DNA of 60,235 nucleotides, from positions 1 to 60,235 of the forward strand of contig JASBUG010000020.1 of assembly GCA_030148025.1 (NCBI GenBank), in the 5' to 3' direction. The notes beneath the pieces are model-generated. The model worked only from the letters and a program-made list of their open reading frames with translations, did no database searches and was not told the DNA's origin. Made by a program: the position numbers and the translations under genes. The DNA is from Flavobacteriaceae bacterium (GTDB taxonomy: Bacteria > Bacteroidota > Bacteroidia > Flavobacteriales > Flavobacteriaceae). Shown piece after piece: positions 26,444 through 35,946 of the stretch (positions are counted from its first letter, which is position 1; every line of letters begins with the position of its first letter).

Positions 26444-27319
26444 ATGACAGAGTATGTAACTATTTTTAAAAACTCGTTTTTAGGTACATTAGATTGGACG
26501 TGGAAATCCATATTGTTTGAGGTACCATGGTATAACAATTTTTTTTGGGGATTGATTGTAATTTCCTTAGTTGTTTGGGTGTTAGAAATAGTGTTTCCTT
26601 GGCGTAAAGAACAATCAGTTTTTAGGAAAGACTTTTGGCTGGATGCATTTTATATGTTCTTTAATTTCTTTGTATTTGCCATAATAATTAATGGTATTTA
26701 TAGCATTTTGGAGGTAGCCTTTGGCCATATAGGAATTACACTAAAATCACTTACGTTAATAAAGATGTCGCATTGGCCACAATGGTTACAGCTACTTGTG
26801 TTCTTTTTAGTGTTAGATTTTGTGCAATGGTTTACACATGTTCTATTACATAGGTTTGAGTTTTTATGGCGTTTTCACAAAGTGCATCATTCAGTAAAAG
26901 AAATGGGATTTGCAGCGCATTTACGTTACCATTGGATGGAAAATATTCTATATAAGCCTTTAAAAGTATTTGGAGTGATGCTCTTAGGTGGTTTCGAACC
27001 AGAGCAAGCTTTTATAGTACACTTTGTAGCAATTACTATAGGTCATTTAAACCATGCCAATATAAAATTAAGTTATGGTCCCTTAAAGTATGTTTTTAAT
27101 AATCCAGTCATGCATTTATACCACCATGCGTATGAACTACCAGAAAATAAACCATATGGAATAAATTTTGGAATTAGTTTGAGTATATGGGATTACATAT
27201 TTAAAACCAACCATGTCCCAGAAGACAGCGGAACTATTGTATTGGGGTATCCTAGTGACCAAAACATGCCCAAAAACTTTTTAGGCCAGCTTTTTTATGG
27301 GTTTAGGAAAAAAGATTAA
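26444..27319 (+). CDS. Fatty acid hydroxylase / sterol desaturase family membrane di-iron enzyme
   Basis: 291 residues with four to six membrane helices. The eight-histidine di-iron signature is visible: HVLLHR (HxxxH), FHKVHHS (HxxHH), then HLNHAN and HLYHHAYE. Enzymes of this family hydroxylate or desaturate lipids (fatty acids, sphingolipids, sterols or carotenoid-like chains) at the membrane using O2. The gene starts four bases after the branched-chain E1 stop codon, so it may act on lipids made from branched primers; this is inference. A strong bidirectional terminator follows. Confidence 0.9.
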   Translation: MTEYVTIFKNSFLGTLDWTWKSILFEVPWYNNFFWGLIVISLVVWVLEIVFPWRKEQSVFRKDFWLDAFYMFFNFFVFAIIINGIYSILEVAFGHIGITLKSLTLIKMSHWPQWLQLLVFFLVLDFVQWFTHVLLHRFEFLWRFHKVHHSVKEMGFAAHLRYHWMENILYKPLKVFGVMLLGGFEPEQAFIVHFVAITIGHLNHANIKLSYGPLKYVFNNPVMHLYHHAYELPENKPYGINFGISLSIWDYIFKTNHVPEDSGTIVLGYPSDQNMPKNFLGQLFYGFRKKD

Positions 27320-27325
27320 TCATAA

Positions 27326-27354
27326 AAAAAAGCCAGCTTAACGCTGGCTTTTTT
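27326..27354. terminator. Bidirectional Rho-independent terminator
   Basis: The symmetric stem AAAAAAGCCAGC / GCTGGCTTTTTT with a five-base loop lies between the convergent fatty-acid hydroxylase gene (plus) and membrane dipeptidase gene (minus). The A and T runs allow termination in both directions. Confidence 0.9.
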
Positions 27355-27371
27355 ATAATTATTTAAGAAGG

Positions 27372-28721
27372 TTATCCTCTTGCTTGAATTTTTTTAGCAA
27401 CTTCTTGTACCTCATCTAAAACCCTTAGCAGGTTACCACTCCAAAGTTTTTCAATTTCTTCTTCGGTATAGCCACGTCTTACAAGCTCTATAGTAACGTT
27501 TAAAGTTTCTGAAGCATCATTCCAGCCTTCAATACCACCGCCGCCATCAAAATCGCTACTAATACCTACATGGTCTAATCCAATTTTTTCGATTAAATAA
27601 TCTATATGGTCTACAAAATCTGCAACGTTTACAGCTTCAGGAAAATCTGCAATAGTTTTTACTTCCTCATCTACCATAGCAAGCACTTTTTTCCTTGTTT
27701 CCATAAATGCTATTTGCTCTTCTTCTGTCATACCTCTAAACTCTGCCCAACTAGATACCCATTTTACGCCTAAAGAGTCTACAATTCTATCTTGTATCTC
27801 TTTCGTTTTAGCACTACGAGCTTCATCTTTTATTTTATTGACATACGACTTAAATGCTACCGTTTGTACAACACCACCATTTTCTTTCATCCATCCTAAT
27901 TGTTCATCGTCAAGGTTTCTACTATGATCACATAAGGCTCTTGCCGATGAATGCGACGCTATAATTGGTGCTTCCGAAAGTTCGATCATATCTCTAATAG
28001 CTTCTTTTGAAGGGTGAGATACATCTATCATCATACCGTATTTATTCATTTCGGCAATAACTTGTTTTCCAAGCTCACTTACACCGTTATGCAACCAAAC
28101 ATTATCTGCTTCTCCTGTATTAGAGTCGCATAATTGACTATGGCCATTATGGGCTAAAGACATATATCTTGCTCCAAGATCGTAGAATTGTTTAACACGG
28201 CTAATATCTGTACCAATAGGATATCCATTTTCAATTCCTATCATAGCGACCTTTTTACCAGTCGCTTGTATACGCCTTACATCGTCTGAAGTAACAGCAA
28301 GTTCAATTTGATCTGGTGCGATCTCTTTGGTCAGTTTATGAATAGCATTGAATTTAGACATGGCATTTTCATAGGCTTTTGCATAGCCCTCGTCTGTTAA
28401 TGTGTCTTGGCCTGTGTAAACAATAAACCAGGCTACATCTAAACCTCCTTTGATCATTTTTGGAAGGTTTACCTGATTGTCTAATTCTTGAGTATAGTTT
28501 ATAGAATCAGTAAAGTTGTTTACATTAATATCACAATGCGTATCTAGAGTAATAACACGCTCGTGAATGGCTTTTGCTTTAGCGATTAGGTCTTCTTCAC
28601 TCATTGTTTTTTCTTCTTCTTTAGCTTCTTTACAGGAAGCTGCTAAAATAAGGGTACATAAAAAAACAAGCTTAAAAATCGACCGTGACTTTAAAGCTTG
28701 CTTAGCGAATTGTTTTTTCAT
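27372..28721 (-). CDS. Membrane dipeptidase (peptidase family M19), lipoprotein
   Basis: 449 residues with a lipoprotein signal: a basic start, a hydrophobic stretch (SIFKLVFLCTLILAAS) and the lipobox AASC at residues 27-30. The M19 (renal dipeptidase) metal-binding features are present: LDTHCDIN (first His-x-Asp), AHNGHSQLCDS, IIASHSSARALCDHSRNL and HVGISSDFDGGGG. The enzyme cleaves L-X dipeptides, including D-amino-acid-containing dipeptides in many bacteria, with two Zn2+. It is probably anchored in the envelope and involved in peptide nutrition or cell-wall dipeptide salvage. The gene is monocistronic. Confidence 0.92.
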   Translation of the reverse strand: MKKQFAKQALKSRSIFKLVFLCTLILAASCKEAKEEEKTMSEEDLIAKAKAIHERVITLDTHCDINVNNFTDSINYTQELDNQVNLPKMIKGGLDVAWFIVYTGQDTLTDEGYAKAYENAMSKFNAIHKLTKEIAPDQIELAVTSDDVRRIQATGKKVAMIGIENGYPIGTDISRVKQFYDLGARYMSLAHNGHSQLCDSNTGEADNVWLHNGVSELGKQVIAEMNKYGMMIDVSHPSKEAIRDMIELSEAPIIASHSSARALCDHSRNLDDEQLGWMKENGGVVQTVAFKSYVNKIKDEARSAKTKEIQDRIVDSLGVKWVSSWAEFRGMTEEEQIAFMETRKKVLAMVDEEVKTIADFPEAVNVADFVDHIDYLIEKIGLDHVGISSDFDGGGGIEGWNDASETLNVTIELVRRGYTEEEIEKLWSGNLLRVLDEVQEVAKKIQARG

Positions 28722-28776
28722 TATTAATTTCGATTGGTTAATTATTCAACCAAATATAACAATAAAAAAATGGTTC

Positions 28777-29334
28777 TTATTTTGTTTGTGCCTCTGAAAT
28801 AATAAAGGGATATGCGATTTTTACTAATTGTAGCTCTTCTTTAGTGAGATCATCAATAGTTTTATTAAACCTTGTTCTTGCGTATTGCGTTCTTAGATCA
28901 AGATATGCTTTTGTAAGTTCATCTTGCACCTTTATAAATAAGTCATACGATGTTAAGGGATGACTCTGTAAAGAAACCACAGCTTTAGTTGGGTTGTCTG
29001 AAGCGTCTTTTAGCTTTAAACCATGGCAATAGTCGCATGAACTATCACCATTATTATCAATAAAATCTTTGGCCTGTTGTTTCAGGTTGCTGATTGAAGT
29101 AATTTTTTCATTGATCATAATTTCATTTTTAGCATTCATTTGAATCCTTAAAATGTTTCGCTCATGAATATCGATATTGCAGTTTTCCCCTGGAGGGCAA
29201 AGTCGGGGTAATTTTCTATTGATACCTGTATCACTAGAAATAGTGGTAGTTACAAGGAAAAAGATAAGTAATAAAAAAGCAATGTCTGCCATTGAGCCCG
29301 AATTGACCGTTTGGGCTGATCTTCTTGTTTTCAT
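28777..29334 (-). CDS. exbD: ExbD/TolR-type biopolymer transport protein
   Basis: 185 residues. A short cytoplasmic N terminus (MKTRRSAQTVNSGSMADIAF) carries the conserved proton-channel Asp (D18) at the start of a single membrane helix (about residues 18-35). The rest is periplasmic. ExbD works with ExbB and TonB to energise outer-membrane receptors, but no exbB or tonB is nearby, so this copy is an orphan. The periplasmic part has two cysteine pairs, one in LCPPGENC and one in SSCDYCHG. The second is a CxxCH sequence, the motif that attaches heme c; more probably it forms disulfides, as flavobacterial ExbD proteins commonly have CDYC here. Confidence 0.9.
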   Translation of the reverse strand: MKTRRSAQTVNSGSMADIAFLLLIFFLVTTTISSDTGINRKLPRLCPPGENCNIDIHERNILRIQMNAKNEIMINEKITSISNLKQQAKDFIDNNGDSSCDYCHGLKLKDASDNPTKAVVSLQSHPLTSYDLFIKVQDELTKAYLDLRTQYARTRFNKTIDDLTKEELQLVKIAYPFIISEAQTK

Positions 29335-29389
29335 AATGTAGTATTTTTAAAATGTTAATGTGCTTATGAAAACTCAAAAATGATACCAT

Positions 29390-29424
29390 AAAAAAAGCCT
29401 GTACAACTTGTACAGGCTTTTTTT
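29390..29424 (-). terminator. Rho-independent terminator after the four-TM protein gene
   Basis: The stem GCCTGTACAA / TTGTACAGGC is flanked by A7 and T7, so it can stop transcripts from both sides. On the minus strand it lies just downstream of the gene ending at 29440. Confidence 0.9.
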
Positions 29425-29439
29425 GATATTGTTTTTTGA

Positions 29440-29874
29440 TTATGAAAGTACACCCTTCGCTTTTTGATCTCTAGAATACCACACTAAGAACGCGCCTATA
29501 ACCACTACTAATGTAGGCATTAAATAAGGTTGTTGCTCACTGAATGTTTCAACAGCGTCGGTTCCAAACAACCAATACACTTGATTAATTGTAGCACAAA
29601 GAAATGAGAGTACAAATAAAGGAGCGGCAATTTTCTTTTTCATTAGCATAGCAATACTAGCAATTACACCTCCAAAAACTGCAAGAGCAAATAAAGCAGT
29701 ATACCATGCAGGTAATCCATCCATTAAGGCAATTTGATCTGCAGTTAAGTCAGCAGTAGATGCTTCGGTTTCAAAAGCAGATTGTAGGTAATAATTAACT
29801 CCCATTCCATTCCAGATAAGAGCAATAACACCTATGATCCAAAAGGCAATTCCAGGTTTGTTTGTTCCGGACAT
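29440..29874 (-). CDS. Four-TM integral membrane protein of unknown function
   Basis: 144 residues. Four hydrophobic segments at about residues 8-30, 57-77, 83-102 and 115-133. Features are WIIGVIALIWNGMGVNYYL at the start and LPAWYTALFALAVFGG in the middle; tryptophans and aromatic residues lie at the membrane edges. The family is common in Proteobacteria and Bacteroidota as an unnamed 'sugar transporter'-like small protein, but no function is established. The gene is monocistronic and divergent from the DEAH helicase. Confidence 0.75.
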   Translation of the reverse strand: MSGTNKPGIAFWIIGVIALIWNGMGVNYYLQSAFETEASTADLTADQIALMDGLPAWYTALFALAVFGGVIASIAMLMKKKIAAPLFVLSFLCATINQVYWLFGTDAVETFSEQQPYLMPTLVVVIGAFLVWYSRDQKAKGVLS

Positions 29875-30164
29875 AATAATTTGTTTTAGTTAGTAAAAAT
29901 GATGTTTTACATCGAATTATGTCTTAACAATTTAAGTAGAATGCCTGAAAATTGCAAATTATAGCACAATACAGCTCTTTAATTTATTACTTATTTAGCA
30001 AGAGTTTTTGTCTATTAAACAGTTTCTTTAATCAATAAATAACACACAATTTGATTGGGTTATTAAATTTTATTAAGATAAAATTGTTGAAATATTTATT
30101 CAGTTTGGTGCATAAAAAACCCGATAAAGAAACTATTTTTGCAACTTCATAACATTGCTATTAA

Positions 30165-31715
30165 ATGATCGCAACTACTTCAGAATTAGAAGAAAGAAAA
30201 GAGGGAAAACAACTGTATAGCTATCAAAAAGGCGCTATTAGTAAGATTTTTAAAGCGTTTGAAGATGCTCCAGAGGACTATCATCTATTATATCAATTGC
30301 CAACAGGTGGAGGGAAAACAGTGATTTTCTCTGAAATTGTTAGGCAATATTTAAAGCACCATAACAAAAAGGTGCTTGTAATGACCCATAGGATTGAACT
30401 TTGTAAACAAACATCAAATATGTTAACAGAGTTTAATGTTAGAAATAAGGTAGTAGACAGTAAAGCTAAGCTAGATGATCAAGCAGATTATAGCTGCTTT
30501 GTAGCGATGGTAGAAACGCTTAATAATCGTTTGAATGAGGACAAGCTAGATATTTCTGACATTGGTCTTGTAATTATTGATGAAGCACATTATAACTCGT
30601 TTACAAAACTGTTCAAATTCTTTTATAAATCATTTATATTAGGTGTAACGGCAACACCTTTGAGTTCGAATGTTAATTTGCCAATGACCGATAATTATAA
30701 CGAGTTGATTGTTGGAGAAACCATAGAATCGTTAATAGAAAATAAGTTTTTAGCAAGAGCTGAAACTTATTCGTATAATGTAGGGTTAACATCGCTTGTA
30801 GTTGGTGCAAATGGAGATTATACAGTAAAATCGTCTGAAGACTTATATACCAATCACGACATGCTTGGAAAATTAATGCATGCGTATGAGGAAACTTCTA
30901 AGGGAAAAAAGACCTTAATTTTTAATAATGGTATTAATACATCACTATGCGTTTACGATACCTTTAAAGCGGCAGGATTACCTATTGCACATTTAGATAA
31001 CACACATTCTAAAAAAGAAAGAGAATACATTTTAAAATGGTTTAAAGAAACACCTGATGCCATCTTAACATCGGTAAGTATTTTAACTACAGGATTTGAT
31101 GAGCCTACAGTAGAGTCTATTATACTAAATAGAGCAACTAAGTCGCTTACACTGTATTATCAAATGATAGGTCGTGGGTCTCGTATTCTAGAAAATAAAG
31201 ATAAATTTTCGGTTATCGATCTTGGTAATAACTTTCACCGTTTTGGTCCTTGGGGAGCAGATCTCGATTGGCAGAAAATATTCCGTTCTCCAAACTATTA
31301 TTTGGATGGTTTATTGAATGATGAAGAAATAGAAAGCAATTTTCGTTATGAAATGCCAGATGATATTAGAAAAGAATTTGCTAATTCTGAAGAAGTGTAT
31401 CTGGATATTCGCGAAGTATATGTGCAAAGTATTCGAAAAGGTGACTCCACCAAAACCGTTCTTGAAAAATCTATAAAACATCACGCTAAGATGTGTGTAG
31501 AGAATAGTGAAGATGTTTTTGACGCTTTAATTTTAGTGAAGCTATTAGGTGATGATATCGATCATCGAATTATGAGATACACCAAATGTATAAGTAAGAG
31601 TACTTTTAACTTTGTCGAGTGGTTAAAAGATGATTATAGAAAAAAATTGCGTTCGTACTTGCGTGAAAATTTCGATGATATGTTTTTCGACATTCATGGA
31701 AAACATCCAGAATAG
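30165..31715 (+). CDS. DEAD/DEAH-box helicase (SF2)
   Basis: 516 residues. The helicase core is clear: QLPTGGGKTVIFSEIV (Walker A), VMTHRIELCKQT (Ia), LVIIDEAHYN (DEAH motif II), GVTATP (III), then the second RecA-like domain with TLIFNNGINTSLCVYDTF, ILTTGFDEPTVE and MIGRGSRI (VI). The remaining 170 residues, ending HGKHPE, are lineage-specific. The layout is that of COG1061-like (RadD/YejH type) helicases that act on DNA; the specific pathway is unknown. TATTTTTG at 30134-30141 matches the -7 consensus and would give a short leader. Confidence 0.9.
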   Translation: MIATTSELEERKEGKQLYSYQKGAISKIFKAFEDAPEDYHLLYQLPTGGGKTVIFSEIVRQYLKHHNKKVLVMTHRIELCKQTSNMLTEFNVRNKVVDSKAKLDDQADYSCFVAMVETLNNRLNEDKLDISDIGLVIIDEAHYNSFTKLFKFFYKSFILGVTATPLSSNVNLPMTDNYNELIVGETIESLIENKFLARAETYSYNVGLTSLVVGANGDYTVKSSEDLYTNHDMLGKLMHAYEETSKGKKTLIFNNGINTSLCVYDTFKAAGLPIAHLDNTHSKKEREYILKWFKETPDAILTSVSILTTGFDEPTVESIILNRATKSLTLYYQMIGRGSRILENKDKFSVIDLGNNFHRFGPWGADLDWQKIFRSPNYYLDGLLNDEEIESNFRYEMPDDIRKEFANSEEVYLDIREVYVQSIRKGDSTKTVLEKSIKHHAKMCVENSEDVFDALILVKLLGDDIDHRIMRYTKCISKSTFNFVEWLKDDYRKKLRSYLRENFDDMFFDIHGKHPE

Positions 31716-31861
31716 CTAATCTACTTGGAATTTGTTATTGCCATTTTGATTAATGATTGTTTGCAGAAATGTTAATTTGTGTTAAATAAGTTAGAACCTA
31801 CTGCTTAGTTTCCTATTTAAATCTAACTTGTACAATCTTAACTAATCAAAAATTTTTATTG

Positions 31862-34800
31862 ATGAAAAAATTCTTTTTTCTATCGGTAATGATTCTTTTG
31901 TGCGCTACTCACTCCACTTCCGCACAGAAAAAAAAGAATAAATCCGACAAACAAGCCTTAGACACTATAAATATTAGTGGATTAAAATGGCGAAGTGTTG
32001 GTCCTGCACTTACTTCAGGGCGTGTTTCCGATATAGCGGTAAACCCTAACAACCATCATGAATATTATGTAGCATCTTCATCAGGAGGTGTTTGGAAAAC
32101 TGTTAATTCAGGTTTAATATATACACCAATTTTCGATCAACAAGGATCGTATTCTATTGGATGTATTACAATGGATCCGAATAATTCTAATGTTATTTGG
32201 GTAGGAACTGGTGAAAATAATAACCAGCGTTCTGTCGCCTATGGAGATGGTATCTATAAATCGGAAGACGGTGGAGCCAGCTGGAAACATATGGGACTCA
32301 AGAATTCTGAACATATAGGAAAAATTATAGTTCATCCAGATGATTCAAACATTATTTATGTTGCTGCTATTGGTCCGTTGTGGAGTAAAGGTGGCGATCG
32401 TGGTTTGTATAAATCTGTTGATGGTGGTAACACTTGGAACGCCGTTTTAACGGTAGACGAACATACAGGTGTTAATGATGTTGTTATGGATCCTAGAAAT
32501 CCTGAAGTACTATATGCCTCAACATTACAAAGAAGAAGACATGTTTTTACTTATGTTGGTGGTGGTCCTGGATCGGGAATGCATAAAAGTACCGATGGAG
32601 GTAACACTTGGAAGAAGATAAATAAAGGGTTACCTGGTGAAGAATTAGGAAGAATAGGGCTAAGTATTTCTCCGGCTAATCCAGAAGTTTTATATGCTAT
32701 TGTTGAAGCTGCTAATGGTAAAGGAGGTTTTTATAGAACTACCAATAGAGGAGCGAGTTGGGAACGTAGAGGTAATTTTGTTACAAGTGGTAATTACTAT
32801 CAGGAAATTATAGCGGATCCTGTTGATGAAAATACCGTGTATGCGATGAATAACTGGATGCGCGTAAGCCATAATGGTGGACAGACATTTGAAATTGTTG
32901 GAGAAGATTATAAGCATATTGACAATCACTCTATGTGGATCAATCCTACAAACAACAAACATTGGCTTGTTGGTTGTGATGGTGGTGTTTATGAAACCTT
33001 TGATGCTGCTAAGAATTGGGATTTTAAAGAGAATTTACCAATTACACAATTCTATAAAGTAGCTGTAGATAACGATGCGCCTTTCTATAATATTTATGGC
33101 GGCACTCAAGATAACTTTAGTATCGGAGGTCCTTCTAGGGTAATTACCGATCATGGCATCGTGAATAGTGATTGGTTCATTACTCACGGCGGTGATGGTT
33201 TTGAAACACAGGTTGACAGAGAAAATCAAGATATTATTTACGCCCAATCTCAGTATGGTGTTTTGGTGCGTTACGACAGAAAGAGTGGGGAAGAAGTACT
33301 TATACAGCCTAGTCCGCGTAAAGGCGAAAATGCCTATCGTTGGAACTGGGACGCTCCCTTAGCTGCTAGTAAGCACAGAAATGGAAGACTTTATTTTGCT
33401 GCTAACAAATTATTTAAATCTGACGATTATGGAAATAGTTGGGATGTTATAAGTGAGGATCTTACACAGCAAATTGACAGAAATACATTAAAAGTTTACG
33501 ATCGTGTATTGAGTATGGACGCTGTGTCTAAAAATGGAGGAGTGTCTCCTTATGGAACTATTGTTGCGTTATCTGAGTCTCCTATAGATGAAAATTTATT
33601 AGCTATAGGAACTGATGACGGTCTGATACAGATTACTGAAAACGGCGGACAAACATGGCGAAAAATTGACGGCATTACGGGAGCTCCTAAGCAATCATAT
33701 GTTAATAACGTGTACTTATCTAGACATGACGTAAATGTTATGTATGCTGCATTTAATCATCATAAATATGGTGACTTTAAGCCATATCTATTTAAATCTG
33801 AGGATAAAGGAAAAACATGGAAAAATATTAGCAGTAATTTGCCAAAACGAGGAAGTGTTTATGCTATAGAAGAAGACCATAAAGATGCTAATTTAATATT
33901 CTGTGGTACAGAATTTGGAGCGTTCTTTTCACCTAACTCAGGAGGAAGATGGAAACAGTTAAAAAATGGCTTGCCAACCATAGCTGTTCGTGATATAGCT
34001 ATTCAGGAACGTGAAAATGACCTGGTATTAGGAACTTTTGGTAGAGGATTTTATGTTATGGATGATTATTCATCGTTGAGAAGTATCGAGAATAGTGCTC
34101 CAAGTGAAAATACAATCTACCCTGTTCGTGACGCTTTGATGTGGGAAAAAAGCGTGCCTCTAGGATTACCTGGAAAGGCATTTCAAGGGGATAATTTCTT
34201 TTCAGCAGAAAACCTAGGACCTGAAGCAATTTTTACATACTACTATAAAGACAGCTTTACATCTATTGAAGATAAACGTAAAAAAAGAGAGAAGAAGCTT
34301 ATAAAAGATAAAAAGGATACACCATATCCAACTTACGATGCTTTAAAAGCTGAAAATGAAGAGGTGACACCACAATTGGTTTTTACTATCAAGAATAGTG
34401 ATGGAAAAATAGTCAAGAAATTCATTAAGAAAGCAACTCGCGGATTGAATCGCTTTAAATGGAATCTTCGTCATGAAGAACAAGTTCCAGTAAATTTAAG
34501 CAGACCATCATTCTATAATCCTTTTGCTGGTAGGCGAGAAGGAACTCTTGTAAACCCTGGAACTTACACTATAGAAATGCATCTTTTTAATGGTAATACG
34601 ATGGTTTCTGTTGTGTCTCCTACAATGTTTAAAGTAAAGCCATTGAATAATACGATTATGCCTGCAAATGACAGGCCTGAAAAAGTAGAATTTCAACAAA
34701 AAGTAGAAGCTTTACAAGCCGAAATTTCTGAAAGCCAAAGAAAACTATCGGAAATAAATAATAAAATGAGGTTTATTAGAGTTGCTATTACTCGATCTAC

Positions 34801-35146
34801 TGAGCCTTATGGAGATCTTTCAAAACAATTATCTGCAATACAAAAGAAAATTGACAAAGCAAATACATTGCTTTATGGTGATGGAGATAAACGACGATTA
34901 GATATCGATCAACCTCCTGGACCAGCAAATAGAATAGGTAATATTATTTACGGACAAAAATATTCTACAGCATCACCAACTAAAACACATCGTGATAGCT
35001 ATGCCATTGCTAAAGAAGAATTTGAACCTATAAAAAAATTGGTTGCAGAACTTTACGAACGAGATATAAAACAATTGGAGAAACGATTAAAAGATGTGAA
35101 AGCACCTTATACTCCAGGACGTCTCAAAGAAGAACATGACAATTAG
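31862..35146 (+). CDS. Secreted sortilin-like BNR-repeat protein, copy 1
   Basis: 1094 residues from the ATG at 31862 (the frame opens at a TTG one codon before). A signal peptide (residues 1-21, ending STSAQ) precedes a stretch of about 700 residues with many Asp-box repeats (SxDxGxxW): KSEDGGASW, KSVDGGNTW, KSTDGGNTW, KSDDYGNSW, KSEDKGKTW and others. They form one or two beta-propellers of the VPS10/sortilin or 'glycosyl hydrolase BNR' type. The C-terminal 350 residues are a helical/linker region with no known motif. No T9SS C-terminal sorting domain is obvious. It has a close paralogue at 44901-48137. Extracellular binding or hydrolysis is possible; no catalytic residues are assigned. Confidence 0.9.
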   Translation: MKKFFFLSVMILLCATHSTSAQKKKNKSDKQALDTINISGLKWRSVGPALTSGRVSDIAVNPNNHHEYYVASSSGGVWKTVNSGLIYTPIFDQQGSYSIGCITMDPNNSNVIWVGTGENNNQRSVAYGDGIYKSEDGGASWKHMGLKNSEHIGKIIVHPDDSNIIYVAAIGPLWSKGGDRGLYKSVDGGNTWNAVLTVDEHTGVNDVVMDPRNPEVLYASTLQRRRHVFTYVGGGPGSGMHKSTDGGNTWKKINKGLPGEELGRIGLSISPANPEVLYAIVEAANGKGGFYRTTNRGASWERRGNFVTSGNYYQEIIADPVDENTVYAMNNWMRVSHNGGQTFEIVGEDYKHIDNHSMWINPTNNKHWLVGCDGGVYETFDAAKNWDFKENLPITQFYKVAVDNDAPFYNIYGGTQDNFSIGGPSRVITDHGIVNSDWFITHGGDGFETQVDRENQDIIYAQSQYGVLVRYDRKSGEEVLIQPSPRKGENAYRWNWDAPLAASKHRNGRLYFAANKLFKSDDYGNSWDVISEDLTQQIDRNTLKVYDRVLSMDAVSKNGGVSPYGTIVALSESPIDENLLAIGTDDGLIQITENGGQTWRKIDGITGAPKQSYVNNVYLSRHDVNVMYAAFNHHKYGDFKPYLFKSEDKGKTWKNISSNLPKRGSVYAIEEDHKDANLIFCGTEFGAFFSPNSGGRWKQLKNGLPTIAVRDIAIQERENDLVLGTFGRGFYVMDDYSSLRSIENSAPSENTIYPVRDALMWEKSVPLGLPGKAFQGDNFFSAENLGPEAIFTYYYKDSFTSIEDKRKKREKKLIKDKKDTPYPTYDALKAENEEVTPQLVFTIKNSDGKIVKKFIKKATRGLNRFKWNLRHEEQVPVNLSRPSFYNPFAGRREGTLVNPGTYTIEMHLFNGNTMVSVVSPTMFKVKPLNNTIMPANDRPEKVEFQQKVEALQAEISESQRKLSEINNKMRFIRVAITRSTEPYGDLSKQLSAIQKKIDKANTLLYGDGDKRRLDIDQPPGPANRIGNIIYGQKYSTASPTKTHRDSYAIAKEEFEPIKKLVAELYERDIKQLEKRLKDVKAPYTPGRLKEEHDN

Positions 35147-35153
35147 TACATTA

Positions 35154-35185
35154 AAAGCGTTGTTCTCTTGAACAGCGCTTTTTTT
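35154..35185 (+). terminator. Rho-independent terminator after BNR protein copy 1
   Basis: The stem AAAGCGTTGTTC / GAACAGCGCTTT (one T-G wobble, TCTT loop) is followed by a T-run on the plus strand. It lies between the BNR gene and the convergent LytTR regulator gene. Confidence 0.85.
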
Positions 35186-35942
35186 AGCTTCCTTCAAACC
35201 ATTTCTTAAAGTCACTTACTTTTTCACGGCTAACAATAATATCTTTTTCAACGGATATTTTAGTGCCAATTTTTAATCTACTATTAGAATATACCAATAC
35301 ATCTTCAATGGCATTGATATTGACTATGTAGGTGCGATTGGTTCTAAAAAAGAGGTGTTTGTCTAATAGTTGGTACAGATCTTCAAGTTTATAATCAACG
35401 ATATATTTTTTTTGAGTATTTGTAACTAGGTATACAGTTCTTCCATCGGCATAGAAGAGTGCTATTTCACTAGTTTTAATAGAATGAATGTGATTACCTA
35501 ATTTAACCAAAAAGCGTTCTTTATAGCTTTTTTTAGCAATATCCTTAACTATATGAGATACATCTTTCTGTTCTTGAAAACTGCTCCTGAAATTTTTAAA
35601 TTTATTAATTGCAGCCGAAACTTCGGTAAAGGTAATAGGCTTTAGAATATAATCTATGCTATTAACTTTAAAGGCATCGATAGCATATTCATCAAATGCA
35701 GTGGTGAAAATCACAGGTTTATTAAGTGATACCTTACTAAAAATATCAAAACTTAAACCATCTGTCAATTGAATGTCCATAAAAGCCAGGTCGAATGCCT
35801 CTTGATGATCTTGCAACCATGATACAGAATCGCTAACAGATGTAAATTTGGCGACAATATTTATAGAAGGATCGTGTTTTAAAATATAACGCTCTAACTT
35901 CTCAGTAGCTGGAACTTCGTCTTCTATTATTATAATTTTCAT
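35184..35942 (-). CDS. LytTR-family response regulator
   Basis: 252 residues. The receiver domain (1-120) has the acidic pocket IIEDE and the phospho-acceptor Asp56 in LAFMDIQL, with FTTAFDEYAIDAF and the conserved Lys in YILKPI. The LytTR DNA-binding domain (about 150-250) shows RFLVKLGNHIHSIKTSEIALF, YLVTNTQKKYIVDYKLEDL and LFFRTNRTYIVNINAIE. LytTR regulators bind two direct repeats with a 21-bp period, and just such a pair lies upstream of the SDHY-repeat gene at 39.4 kb. The gene follows the pseudo-kinase gene by four bases and ends the minus-strand run. Confidence 0.95.
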   Translation of the reverse strand: MKIIIIEDEVPATEKLERYILKHDPSINIVAKFTSVSDSVSWLQDHQEAFDLAFMDIQLTDGLSFDIFSKVSLNKPVIFTTAFDEYAIDAFKVNSIDYILKPITFTEVSAAINKFKNFRSSFQEQKDVSHIVKDIAKKSYKERFLVKLGNHIHSIKTSEIALFYADGRTVYLVTNTQKKYIVDYKLEDLYQLLDKHLFFRTNRTYIVNINAIEDVLVYSNSRLKIGTKISVEKDIIVSREKVSDFKKWFEGS

Positions 35943-35946
35943 ATTT

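Noticed and set aside
28777..29334. Cytochrome c from the CxxCH motif in ExbD
   Set aside because: A single CxxCH in an ExbD domain with a second cysteine pair is better explained by disulfides.
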